Assembly: GCA_031423615.1 (NCBI GenBank)
Contig: JANPFV010000100.1
Location: 1 to 37,534 of the forward strand
Length of the DNA: 37,534 nt
Direction of reading: 5' to 3'
Origin: JADLGJ01 sp031423615
GTDB lineage: Bacteria > Omnitrophota > Gorgyraeia > Zapsychrales > JANLHA01
The notes beneath the pieces were generated by a model, which made no database searches, was not told the origin of the DNA, and saw nothing but the letters and a program-made list of their open reading frames with translations. This document shows, piece after piece, positions 1-7,641 of this stretch (the stretch's first letter is position 1; every line of letters begins with the position of its first letter). The position numbers and the translations under genes were made by a program.

Positions 1-140
1 TTTGACAAAATGGGTTTTATAAGTTTGACCAAACGACTTTCACTGTCTCATTAATTTTGATGAACCGCCGTATACCGAACGGTACGTACGGTGGTGTGAG
101 AGGTCGGGAGATGAAATAATCATCTACCTCCTACTCGATT
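1..140 (+). mobile_element. 3' end of a group II intron (ribozyme domains V and VI), partial
   Basis: Bases 64-95 fold as a group II domain V. The lower helix pairs ACCGCCGTA (64-72) with TACGGTGGT (87-95), including a G-T wobble inside a CGC catalytic triad. There is a two-base CG bulge (85-86) and a short upper stem with a GAAC loop (77-80). Bases 99-138 form a domain VI-like hairpin with GAGATGA (108-114) and TCATCT as inner arms. The sequence ends with CTACTCGATT (131-140), as bacterial group II introns commonly do, so I place the 3' splice junction after base 140. The 5' domains and any reverse transcriptase would lie outside the window. Bases 1-63 hold no feature I recognise. Confidence 0.8.
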
Positions 141-216
141 AAAACCACAGCCCAACAATACTCGAAAATCATATTGACAAAGGAAAAGGCATTAACTAAA
201 GTACCTCTGTAAATAA

Positions 217-360
217 TCAAATGCTTCACATGCTGAAATCCGTGAGACCAGTTCCGATCAACTCAATCGCTTAGAACAATCCGGCAAAGTTTTAGGAATA
301 AAAGCAATCATACTTTGGGAAATCCTCGACAAAAGAAAATGGGGCCGCCGTGTATTTTAA
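217..360 (+). pseudogene. start-less open frame, possible 3' remnant of a disrupted gene
   Basis: After an in-frame TAA at 214-216 there is an uninterrupted 47-codon frame ending at TAA 358-360. It contains no ATG, GTG or TTG start. The composition looks protein-like, with an acidic/basic helical segment (residues such as QLNRLEQSGKVLGIK). It overlaps the first 11 bases of smc. It lies just downstream of a group II intron end, so it could be a decayed downstream exon, but no homology is recognised and it may be chance. A different frame (141-209) is also open directly after the intron, which would fit a frameshifted relic. Confidence 0.25.
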
Positions 361-3300
361 ACGACTAGAAATTTTTGGTTTTAAATCCTTCGCTGATAAA
401 ACGACTTTGAATTTTGAGCCCGGCATCACCGCCGTCGTCGGGCCCAATGGCTGCGGCAAGAGCAATGTTTTCGACGCTATCCGTTGGGTCTTAGGCGAGC
501 AAAGTGTCAAGGAATTGCGCGGCTCAGCCATGGAAGATGTTATTTTCAGCGGGACCGATAAAAAGCACGGCCTGGGATTTGCTGAAGTCAGCGTCACTTT
601 TTCCAACGAAACCCGCATCCTACCCATCGATTATAATGAAGTCACGGTCACGCGCCGCCTTTTCCGTTCTGGTGAAAGTGAATATCTGATGAACCGAACA
701 CCGGTCCGTTTAAAAGATATCAATGAGCTCTTTATGGGCACGGGGGTGGGGGCCGAGGCGTACTCGCTCGTCCAGCAGGGAAAGGTTGATCTTGTCGTCA
801 GCGCCCGTCCCGAAGAACGCCGGATGATTCTCGATGAAGCCTCTGGGATCACCAAATATAAAGCCAAACGTAAGGAAGCCTTAAGCAAATTGGCGGATAC
901 CGACCAGAATCTTTTGCGCATCAATGATATTGTCGTCGAGGTCAAACGTCAGATTTCTTCCTTGGAACGCCAGGCCAGCAAGGCCCGCAAATATAAGGAA
1001 GAATATGTCCGTCTGAAAGATTTAGAAGTGCAATTGGCCCGGGTGCAATTGAGCATGGCCTCGCAACAGCGCCAGCAAATCCTTTTTCGCCTGGAAGAAT
1101 TTAAAAACAAAGAAATCGCGTTGAGCCAGGAAGTCAACGGATTTAATGACTTGCTGGAACATCAGACGAATCTTTTAGAAGAGTTGGAAGATAAAATCAA
1201 TCAGGTCAATGCCAACGGAATTAAGTTAGACGGCCAAATCGATATCAACCATCGTCAAATTGGTTTTAATGAGGAACGGCTGGCTCATATTGAGGAAGCG
1301 GTCAAGCGTCTTGAAGAAAATCAGATCCATTTGACCGAGCGTGCCCGTCAGCAGGAAGAGAAAATCAAGGAAGCGTCGCAGGTTTTAGCGACGTTAGATG
1401 ACGTTGTTGAAAAGACCCGCGAAATTTGTGAGGCCCGCCGGATTGAACTGGCTACCCTCGCTCAGGCCGTTAGCGCCTCTCAGGACATTGTTAAATTTGA
1501 GGAAGAAAAAATTCTGGCCGTGACGTCGAACCAGGTCCATGTGAAAAATAAGCTAACCGATATTATGAAAGAAGTGCAGGGATGTTTGGCGCGCAAGCGG
1601 CGTTTGGAAATTGAGAATACAAAAGTTTTTGGTGAAAAACAACAGATAGAATTGAAACTCCAGTCGATTTCCAAGCAGCTTGTTTTTTCGTCCCAGCATC
1701 TTGAAGAGCTGAATGCTCAGCTTTTAAAGAACCAGCAAATCCTTGAACAGATTCAAAACGATTGGAAAGCTGTAGATGAGCATATCGATGAACTCGAAAA
1801 AAAGCGGCTGTTCCTTAAATCGCAAAAAGAATTTATTGAAAAACTTTCTGTTCAATATCAAGGCATTCCCGACCCGATTATTGAAGGCCATATCATTACG
1901 ACCAGCAAGCCCATGGAACACCACAGCGGCTTGATCGGTAAAGTCAAAGAGGTCCTGGAAATGGATCCCGTCCGCGCGCAAGTTCTGGGCGGCAGTTTGG
2001 CCAGTGACGGGCGCCCTTTGTATGAAGTCATTTGCGAAGCGAAATTTATCGAGCTCGATCCCCAGCAGATTTCGGCCCATATTGACGAACTCGGTGTGCA
2101 GATTGATATCAAGGTCAAGGAAAAAGCTGAGATCATGGCCAAACTCGCCGAGCAGGAAATTATGGTCAAGAAAAATAATTTTGAGATTCAGGAGCAGGAA
2201 AAAAGTTTTTCCGTTTTTCAGTCGCAAAAAAATGATGTCAGCGGGGAAGCCCAAAAACTCAGCGATGAATTAAGCATCGTCCAGAGTGAATTTGAAGAAG
2301 TCACGAACAGCCTTTCGAATTTCAAAATAGCCGAAGATGATCTGATCGCGCAGCTGGATGCACTCAATCAGGACCTTTCTCTTTGCCAGATTAAAATCAG
2401 AGAAAATCAGGATGCGATCGCCGGCAAGACGCATGAACGAGAACAGATCAGCCAGTTGATTGGCCAGGCGGAAACGGAAATTGCATCCTTGGAAGCGACA
2501 AAAAACGGACACGTTGAAAAAGTTACCATGCTTACGGAATCTTTGCAGGCGGCCCGGACCGAGTTGGACCGTTTTACCGCCGAAGTTCATGAGCTCGTCG
2601 GAAAAAGAGAACAATACCAGAGCGAAATTGGGATTTTGGAAGAGAAGATTGAAGGGCTCAGGAAAGAAAAAGAATCTTTGACCGGCATTTTGTCCGGACA
2701 TGAGCGGCAGAAAGAGGAAGTGTCTGCGCGTTTAAACAGTGCTCGTGCGAACATCCATTCTTACAATCAGCAAATCGAGACCATTAAAAACACGCTTCAT
2801 CAGGAACAGATGCAGGAACAGGAAATCGCTTACCAAGAAAAAGCTATTCGCGACCGGTTGATGCAGGCCTACAAAATTGATGTTGATCATTATGTGCAGG
2901 AAGTGATAAACCCCGTTTCTGATGTGGACGTTGAACAGCCTCCCGTTGAACAAGCGATCCCAGTTGTGCAAGTGAATCAGGCTATCGATATTAATGAATT
3001 GGGTATCGCCATAGACCGTTTGCGCAAGCGATGTGATTCCTTCGGATCGGTCAATCTCGTCGCCATCGAAGAATTCGACCAGCTCAAAGAACGTTTTGAA
3101 TTTTTGACCAAACAGCAAAGCGATCTTTTGACGGCCAAGGATTCTTTGCACCAAACGATCACCAAGATCAACCGCCAGACCCGGCAAATGTTTATGGATA
3201 CTTTTACTAAGGTCAGTGAGGAATTCCGTATTTATTACCGCATGCTTTTTGGCGGCGGGGAAGCGCAATTGGTTTTACTTGATCCGGAAAATGTTTTGGA

Positions 3301-3685
3301 ATCAGGGATTGAAATCATTGCCCGTCCTCCGGGAAAGAAATTGCAAAATATTTCATTGCTTTCCGGCGGAGAAAAATCACTGACCGCCATTGCACTGATC
3401 TTCGGGGTTTTTAAGGTCAATCCCAGCCCGTTTTGCGTTTTAGACGAAATTGATGCTGCGCTTGATGAAAGCAATGTGGGACGGTTCGGTTATCTTTTAA
3501 AAGATTTCGCTAAAATTGCGCAATTCATCGTCATCACCCATAACAAAAAAACCATGGCCTGCGCGGATGTCCTCTACGGCATTACGATGCAGGAAACGGG
3601 GGTGTCCAAACTCGTCTCGGTCAAGTTTAAGGACCAGGAAAAAACCTTTTCAGCCGACGAGGAAGTTCCCGCCCAAGTCCAGTAG
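350..3685 (+). CDS. smc: chromosome segregation/condensin ATPase SMC
   Basis: SMC is the ATPase of the bacterial condensin, which extrudes DNA loops and organises the chromosome together with ScpA and ScpB (an scpB lies about 11 kb downstream). The Walker A motif GPNGCGKSN is at residues 31-39. Long heptad-rich coiled coils run from about 170-500 and 590-900. The ABC signature LLSGGEKSLTA is near 1003 and the Walker B segment VLDEIDAALDES near 1028, followed by a C-terminal head with the H-loop region VITHNKK. The start is a GTG, and the N-terminal MYFKRLEIFGFKSF is where family members begin. There is only a weak purine-rich leader. The protein is 1111 residues, slightly short for the family, because the hinge between the coils (about 500-590) is much reduced. 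Confidence 0.96.
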   Translation: MYFKRLEIFGFKSFADKTTLNFEPGITAVVGPNGCGKSNVFDAIRWVLGEQSVKELRGSAMEDVIFSGTDKKHGLGFAEVSVTFSNETRILPIDYNEVTVTRRLFRSGESEYLMNRTPVRLKDINELFMGTGVGAEAYSLVQQGKVDLVVSARPEERRMILDEASGITKYKAKRKEALSKLADTDQNLLRINDIVVEVKRQISSLERQASKARKYKEEYVRLKDLEVQLARVQLSMASQQRQQILFRLEEFKNKEIALSQEVNGFNDLLEHQTNLLEELEDKINQVNANGIKLDGQIDINHRQIGFNEERLAHIEEAVKRLEENQIHLTERARQQEEKIKEASQVLATLDDVVEKTREICEARRIELATLAQAVSASQDIVKFEEEKILAVTSNQVHVKNKLTDIMKEVQGCLARKRRLEIENTKVFGEKQQIELKLQSISKQLVFSSQHLEELNAQLLKNQQILEQIQNDWKAVDEHIDELEKKRLFLKSQKEFIEKLSVQYQGIPDPIIEGHIITTSKPMEHHSGLIGKVKEVLEMDPVRAQVLGGSLASDGRPLYEVICEAKFIELDPQQISAHIDELGVQIDIKVKEKAEIMAKLAEQEIMVKKNNFEIQEQEKSFSVFQSQKNDVSGEAQKLSDELSIVQSEFEEVTNSLSNFKIAEDDLIAQLDALNQDLSLCQIKIRENQDAIAGKTHEREQISQLIGQAETEIASLEATKNGHVEKVTMLTESLQAARTELDRFTAEVHELVGKREQYQSEIGILEEKIEGLRKEKESLTGILSGHERQKEEVSARLNSARANIHSYNQQIETIKNTLHQEQMQEQEIAYQEKAIRDRLMQAYKIDVDHYVQEVINPVSDVDVEQPPVEQAIPVVQVNQAIDINELGIAIDRLRKRCDSFGSVNLVAIEEFDQLKERFEFLTKQQSDLLTAKDSLHQTITKINRQTRQMFMDTFTKVSEEFRIYYRMLFGGGEAQLVLLDPENVLESGIEIIARPPGKKLQNISLLSGGEKSLTAIALIFGVFKVNPSPFCVLDEIDAALDESNVGRFGYLLKDFAKIAQFIVITHNKKTMACADVLYGITMQETGVSKLVSVKFKDQEKTFSADEEVPAQVQ

Positions 3686-3703
3686 GGTTATTTAAAAAAG
3701 CTT

Positions 3704-4885
3704 TTATTTTTCGGTGAGGCAGGTTTTGTTGCGGCCGCTAAACTTGGCAATGTACATGGCTTTGTCAGCGTCGGCGATGAGGTCTTCTTTGTTTTGGGTG
3801 TCCGTCGGGAATGTGGCCAAACCGATGCTGACGGTCACGCTGATATTGTGCGGGACACTGGGGAAATGGAAAAGATGGCCGGCAATTTTTTGGCGGATGC
3901 GCTCGGCGATTTCAAAGCTTTCCTCTTTGCCGGTGTGACGTAGAATCACGGAAAACTCTTCGCCGCCGTAACGGCAAAGATAATCATTCTCGCGGGAAGA
4001 TTCGCGCAAAATATGGGCGATGCTTTTGATGATGTGATCGCCGTTTTGATGGCCGTACATATCGTTTAAATTTTTAAAATAATCGATGTCGATCATCATG
4101 AGGCTTAAGGACCAGTCATTTTTTTGTGCCGCCTGTATTTCCTGGCTCAGTTTTTCTTGAAAAAAACCGTGGTTCCAAAGATGGGTCAAGGAATCGGTGT
4201 GGCTTTTCTCGACGGTCATTTCATAAAGCCGTGAGTTTTCGATCGCCAGACTGGCCTGGCCCGCGAGCATGGAAAAGATCCGGATGTCATCGGTGGTGAT
4301 AGGTTTTTTAGTATAAATATTATCGGCAACAATTAAGCCGTTGATGGTGCCTTTAGAGCTGAGCGGCATGATCAGGAATTCACTGGTCGGAAAATTTTGC
4401 AAAAAAGGATCGTGGTTGTATTGGTTGAGGTCGTCTTGTTTAAGATGCCACGGAGTTTTGCGGCGGTAAGCATCCACCAATAAAAGTTTTTCGTTGGTGT
4501 TGAGGGGAAATTTGATTTCTTTGAGACGCCTAAAAAGGGAAGAATGGGCAATTGTCGTAGTGACTTTGTCTTCTTGGATCAGGTCATCAAGTTTGGGCCG
4601 GGAATTATCGATATAACTCCAGATTTTGTTGGCATGTTCCCCGGATTCCGGCCCGATGACCATTTCGCATTCTAAAGATTGATCCTTGGGATTGACAAGG
4701 AACAAAACGGCCCGATTGTATCCGAGTCCGGAGTGCGACGTAACGCCTGTTAAGATAATATAAAGAATATGCTCAAGTTCCAACGTTGTGCGCATAGCCG
4801 AGCTGACCTCATAGAGCATATTGAGTTCTCGATAGGCTTGCGCTAATTTTTCTTCCGAATTGGAATCGGTCATTAAGTCCTGCAT
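3704..4885 (-). CDS. GAF-GGDEF diguanylate cyclase
   Basis: This is a predicted cytoplasmic diguanylate cyclase that makes cyclic di-GMP from two GTP. No membrane segment or signal peptide is seen. Residues about 25-220 form a GAF-type sensory domain (an MLYEVSSAMRTT entry and an ASLAIENSRLYE exit helix). Residues about 225-390 form the GGDEF domain with the active-site motif GGEEF at 307-311. An RxxD inhibitory site (R298, D301) sits exactly five residues before it, so product feedback inhibition is likely. The ligand of the GAF domain is unknown. The gene converges on smc with an 18-base gap and is divergent from cvpA. ATG at 4885 or the in-frame ATG four codons later could be the start. 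Confidence 0.93.
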   Translation of the reverse strand: MQDLMTDSNSEEKLAQAYRELNMLYEVSSAMRTTLELEHILYIILTGVTSHSGLGYNRAVLFLVNPKDQSLECEMVIGPESGEHANKIWSYIDNSRPKLDDLIQEDKVTTTIAHSSLFRRLKEIKFPLNTNEKLLLVDAYRRKTPWHLKQDDLNQYNHDPFLQNFPTSEFLIMPLSSKGTINGLIVADNIYTKKPITTDDIRIFSMLAGQASLAIENSRLYEMTVEKSHTDSLTHLWNHGFFQEKLSQEIQAAQKNDWSLSLMMIDIDYFKNLNDMYGHQNGDHIIKSIAHILRESSRENDYLCRYGGEEFSVILRHTGKEESFEIAERIRQKIAGHLFHFPSVPHNISVTVSIGLATFPTDTQNKEDLIADADKAMYIAKFSGRNKTCLTEK

Positions 4886-4945
4886 TTTGTGTTATTTAAG
4901 TCCTTGCGAGGGATTTGAATTCTTATTGTTCTGGAGTATAGGGTG

Positions 4946-4974
4946 AAAATAGCATGCGCGGCGAATATTGTCAA
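4946..4974 (-). promoter_or_regulatory. sigma70-type promoter for the diguanylate cyclase gene
   Basis: On the minus strand, TTGACA (4974-4969) is followed after 17 bases by TATTTT (4951-4946), about 60 bases before the gene start. A further TATACT lies 11 bases downstream but is too far from the -35 box. The -35 box is perfect and the -10 box is weak. Confidence 0.45.
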
Positions 4975-5074
4975 GCTGGAGTCGTGAAAATATATTATTC
5001 GGGTCTTGCCCCTTAATTGCAAGCTATTTATTAACAAATGGTTATATGAGATTAGAGGCTGGCCGATGCAGGGA

Positions 5075-5188
5075 CCCTGATTCCTACTTAGAAACCGTTT
5101 ATCGACGAGCAGCCCTTCACCCAATGGGTGAAAAATTTTACTCGTCGAGGACTCGAGGGGAGAATCATTTTCTAAGTAGGAATTCGGG
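5075..5188. repeat. nested palindromic element (large hairpin or cruciform)
   Basis: Three nested or adjacent inverted repeats lie within 114 bases. The outer arms ATTCCTACTTAGAAA (5080-5094) and TTTCTAAGTAGGAAT (5169-5183) are a perfect 15-base inverted repeat. CCC/GGG pairs at 5075-5077 and 5186-5188 extend them outwards across a G-T pair and one mismatch. Inside are the perfect arms TCGACGAG (5102-5109) and CTCGTCGA (5141-5148). The innermost hairpin is TTCACCCA (5116-5123) with TGGGTGAA (5125-5132) around one base. It lies between divergent genes, just upstream of the cvpA promoter. No tail of T residues follows, so it is not a simple terminator. It could be a miniature palindromic mobile element, a structured RNA or a regulatory cruciform. 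Open frames across it are incidental. The rest of 4886-5258 holds only the two promoters. Confidence 0.8.
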
Positions 5189-5202
5189 CAGGGAGCGCTT
5201 CC

Positions 5203-5230
5203 TTGACAGGGGTATAAAATATGCTATACT
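5203..5230 (+). promoter_or_regulatory. sigma70 promoter for cvpA-dnaG-rpoD
   Basis: A perfect TTGACA (5203-5208) and TATACT (5225-5230) are separated by 16 bases. The -10 box carries the extended TG motif (TGC at 5222-5224). It is the strongest promoter seen in the window, about 28 bases before the cvpA ATG. Confidence 0.8.
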
Positions 5231-5258
5231 CTAAACATTCCAAATAGAGAAAAGTGAA

Positions 5259-5837
5259 ATGTTTGAAAATATTTTGACAAGTTTTAATTGGCTTGATTTG
5301 CTGATGATCATTGTCATGGCCGGTACTATTTTTAGAGGAGCGGTCCAAGGCGTGGTCGTTGAGCTCTTTAAAATTATCGGCACGCTTTTTGCGACGATTT
5401 TTGCCCTCCATTTTTATACCCGGCTTGCTGAAGTCATGCGCAATGCCGTGGGGTTGCCGATAAGGGTCGGGGAAATTCTTGGTTTTATTTTGATAGGGGT
5501 GTTATCCGTCCTGATTTTCAAATTGATTCGTGAAGGATGGCTGTTGATCTTAAAAGTGGATGCCAAATCAGGATTCAGTCAGTGGATGGGTGCTCTGGCA
5601 GCAATTTTTCATTCCTTTTTGATTTGCGGACTTTTGTTCTTTATGGTTTTCTTAATCGGCAACGACACATTGAGCGTTTTTGCGGAAAAGTCAGCAACGG
5701 GTTTTTATCTGCGCGATCTTTCTCCTAAGGTTTATGAAATGACTTACCAGAAGGTCTTAAAGAAATTCTTTCCTGAGGAAGAGATCAACGAAAAGGCCTT
5801 CAAAACCATTAAAGAACCTCACGCAAAGAAAAAATAG
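5259..5837 (+). CDS. CvpA family membrane protein
   Basis: An integral membrane protein of 192 residues with about four hydrophobic segments (near 10-28, 32-52, 68-90 and 105-135). It matches the CvpA/colicin V production family, whose members begin with a WLDLLMIIV-like helix, followed by a conserved G-x-V-x-G-x-x-x-E segment (here RGAVQGVVVELFK). The family is widespread and linked to membrane and envelope homeostasis, but its biochemical role is not settled. The C-terminal tail is charged and probably cytoplasmic. It is the first gene after a strong promoter and lies 37 bases before dnaG, so it is likely co-transcribed with the primase and the sigma factor. The ribosome-binding site is weak. 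Confidence 0.85.
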   Translation: MFENILTSFNWLDLLMIIVMAGTIFRGAVQGVVVELFKIIGTLFATIFALHFYTRLAEVMRNAVGLPIRVGEILGFILIGVLSVLIFKLIREGWLLILKVDAKSGFSQWMGALAAIFHSFLICGLLFFMVFLIGNDTLSVFAEKSATGFYLRDLSPKVYEMTYQKVLKKFFPEEEINEKAFKTIKEPHAKKK

Positions 5838-5874
5838 GAAAAATTTTTAAAAGATTCACGATGAGGTTCCGTTC

Positions 5875-7641
5875 ATGGGGTTGATACCGCAGGAAATTAT
5901 TTCTCAGGTTTTGGACCGGGCGAATATTGTCGATGTGATTGCAGAGTATATTCCCCTTAAGCAAATGGGAAGGAATTTTAAGGCCCCGTGTCCCTTTCAT
6001 CATGAGAAGACTCCGTCGTTTGTGGTGAACGCGGACAAACAAATTTTCCATTGCTTTGGTTGCGGAGTCGGCGGCAACGTCGTCACCTTCGTGATGAAGC
6101 AAGAAAAGATGGATTTCCCGGAAGCGTTGAAATTTTTGGCGCAAAAAACCGGAGTCGAGATTCCCAGCTCAGAGGCGCACAACAATCCGGCCAATGAACT
6201 GCGCCAGCAAATTTTAAACGTTAATGAATTTTCAGCAAAGCATTATCACCATAATCTGATCTCTGACAAAAGTGATTTCGCGAAAAGCGCCCGGGATTAT
6301 CTTAAAGGCCGCGGTTTAAGTCTGGACATGGTCATAAAATTCCAGCTGGGCCTGGCTCTGGATGAATGGGACGGCTTGTTTAAATATTTGCGGGAACAGA
6401 ATTTTAGCGCCGCTTTTTTGGAAAAGGCTGGGCTGGTCATCGCGAAAAATGCCGGTCATTATGACCGCTTTCGACAGCGGGTGATGTTTCCAATTTTTAG
6501 TGCCCGGGGCGAAGCGGTAGCTTTTGGTGCCCGTTCTTTAGACAACGAAAATCCTGCGAAATACATTAATTCTCCCGAGACGCCGCTTTATACGAAAGGA
6601 AATTTCCTTTACGGCTTAAATTGGGCGAAGGACGCTATCCGGCGTCAAGACAGGGCCATTGTCGTTGAGGGATACATGGATTTTATTATTCCCTTTGCCG
6701 CCGGAGTAGAAAATATTGTAGCTTCGTTGGGAACAGCCTTGACGGTCGACCAGGTTAGGTTGATTCGCCGGTACACAAAAAATATTGTTATGCTTTTTGA
6801 CGCCGATCCCGCAGGTCAGACCGCGATGATAAGAAGTTTGGATCTTTTGGTTGAAGAAGGAATGTCGGTTCGGATCGCGGCATTGCCCACCGGCGACGAT
6901 CCGGATTCTTTCGTAAGAAAATCAGGGCAAGAAGCTTTTGTTAAATGTATTGAAGAAGCACAATCGTTATTTGAATTTAAAATTAATTTTTTGATGCGGC
7001 AATATTCTGCAGGAACGATTGAGGGCAATGCTAAAATCGCGGCTGAGATGCTGACGACCATCGCCAAATTTGATAACGCTATCGTTCAGTCGGAATATCT
7101 CAAGCGCCTGGCCCAGGTCTTAAAGATTGAGCCGGATGCTTTGTCGCTGGAAATGAAGAAAATAAAGCCGGTTAACGTGCGGCCACATTTAACCCCGTCG
7201 CCGGCAAAAAGGACGGTTGAGCCGATCCGCCCGGTGGAGCGTAATCTATTGCGGCTCATGCTCGAGGAAAGCGATTTTGTTTCTTTGAGCCGCCGGGATA
7301 TTACGTTAACGGATTTGCAAAATCCGCATGTTCGTGATATTGTGTCTAAGATTTTTGAACGGTTTGACAGCGGGCAGGAATCGACGGCGCCGGCTTTAAT
7401 GAGTTGTTTTGAAGACCAAGTGATCCTTGATACGATTTCTGGGATTGTGGCATCTGAAGAAGTTTTCGCCGGGGACAAACACAAAATGTATCGTGATTGC
7501 ACCCAGCGGCTTAGACAGGAAAATTTTAAAAACCAAAGACAGGAAATTATCCGTCAGATGGAAATAGCCCGTAGCAGCGGCGACCACAAGACCCTTGAAG
7601 AACTTACTTATGCTTTTAACCAAATAATTAAGGGGACATAA
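5875..7641 (+). CDS. dnaG: DNA primase DnaG
   Basis: Synthesises RNA primers for Okazaki fragments at the replication fork. The N-terminal CHC2 zinc-binding domain shows C-P-F-H at residues 38-41 and C-F-G-C at about 60-63. The catalytic core follows, and the TOPRIM domain has the acidic VVEGYMD motif near 262-268 and DADPAGQTA near 308. The C-terminal part (about 430-588) is the helicase-interaction region and is poorly conserved, as usual. The length of 588 residues is normal. A GATGAGG purine tract precedes the ATG at 5875. The stop codon directly abuts the rpoD ATG, giving the macromolecular-synthesis pairing dnaG-rpoD found in many bacteria, here without rpsU. Confidence 0.97.
   Translation: MGLIPQEIISQVLDRANIVDVIAEYIPLKQMGRNFKAPCPFHHEKTPSFVVNADKQIFHCFGCGVGGNVVTFVMKQEKMDFPEALKFLAQKTGVEIPSSEAHNNPANELRQQILNVNEFSAKHYHHNLISDKSDFAKSARDYLKGRGLSLDMVIKFQLGLALDEWDGLFKYLREQNFSAAFLEKAGLVIAKNAGHYDRFRQRVMFPIFSARGEAVAFGARSLDNENPAKYINSPETPLYTKGNFLYGLNWAKDAIRRQDRAIVVEGYMDFIIPFAAGVENIVASLGTALTVDQVRLIRRYTKNIVMLFDADPAGQTAMIRSLDLLVEEGMSVRIAALPTGDDPDSFVRKSGQEAFVKCIEEAQSLFEFKINFLMRQYSAGTIEGNAKIAAEMLTTIAKFDNAIVQSEYLKRLAQVLKIEPDALSLEMKKIKPVNVRPHLTPSPAKRTVEPIRPVERNLLRLMLEESDFVSLSRRDITLTDLQNPHVRDIVSKIFERFDSGQESTAPALMSCFEDQVILDTISGIVASEEVFAGDKHKMYRDCTQRLRQENFKNQRQEIIRQMEIARSSGDHKTLEELTYAFNQIIKGT

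Noticed and set aside
1724..2254. Open frame of 176 codons on the minus strand inside smc
   Set aside because: It is fully antisense to a well-supported coding sequence and has no recognisable motif or ribosome-binding site. It is a shadow of the coiled-coil codon bias.
4873..5234. Opposed open frames (83 and 88 codons) in the region before cvpA
   Set aside because: They run through the nested palindrome and across the promoter, have no ribosome-binding site, and their translations follow the inverted repeat.
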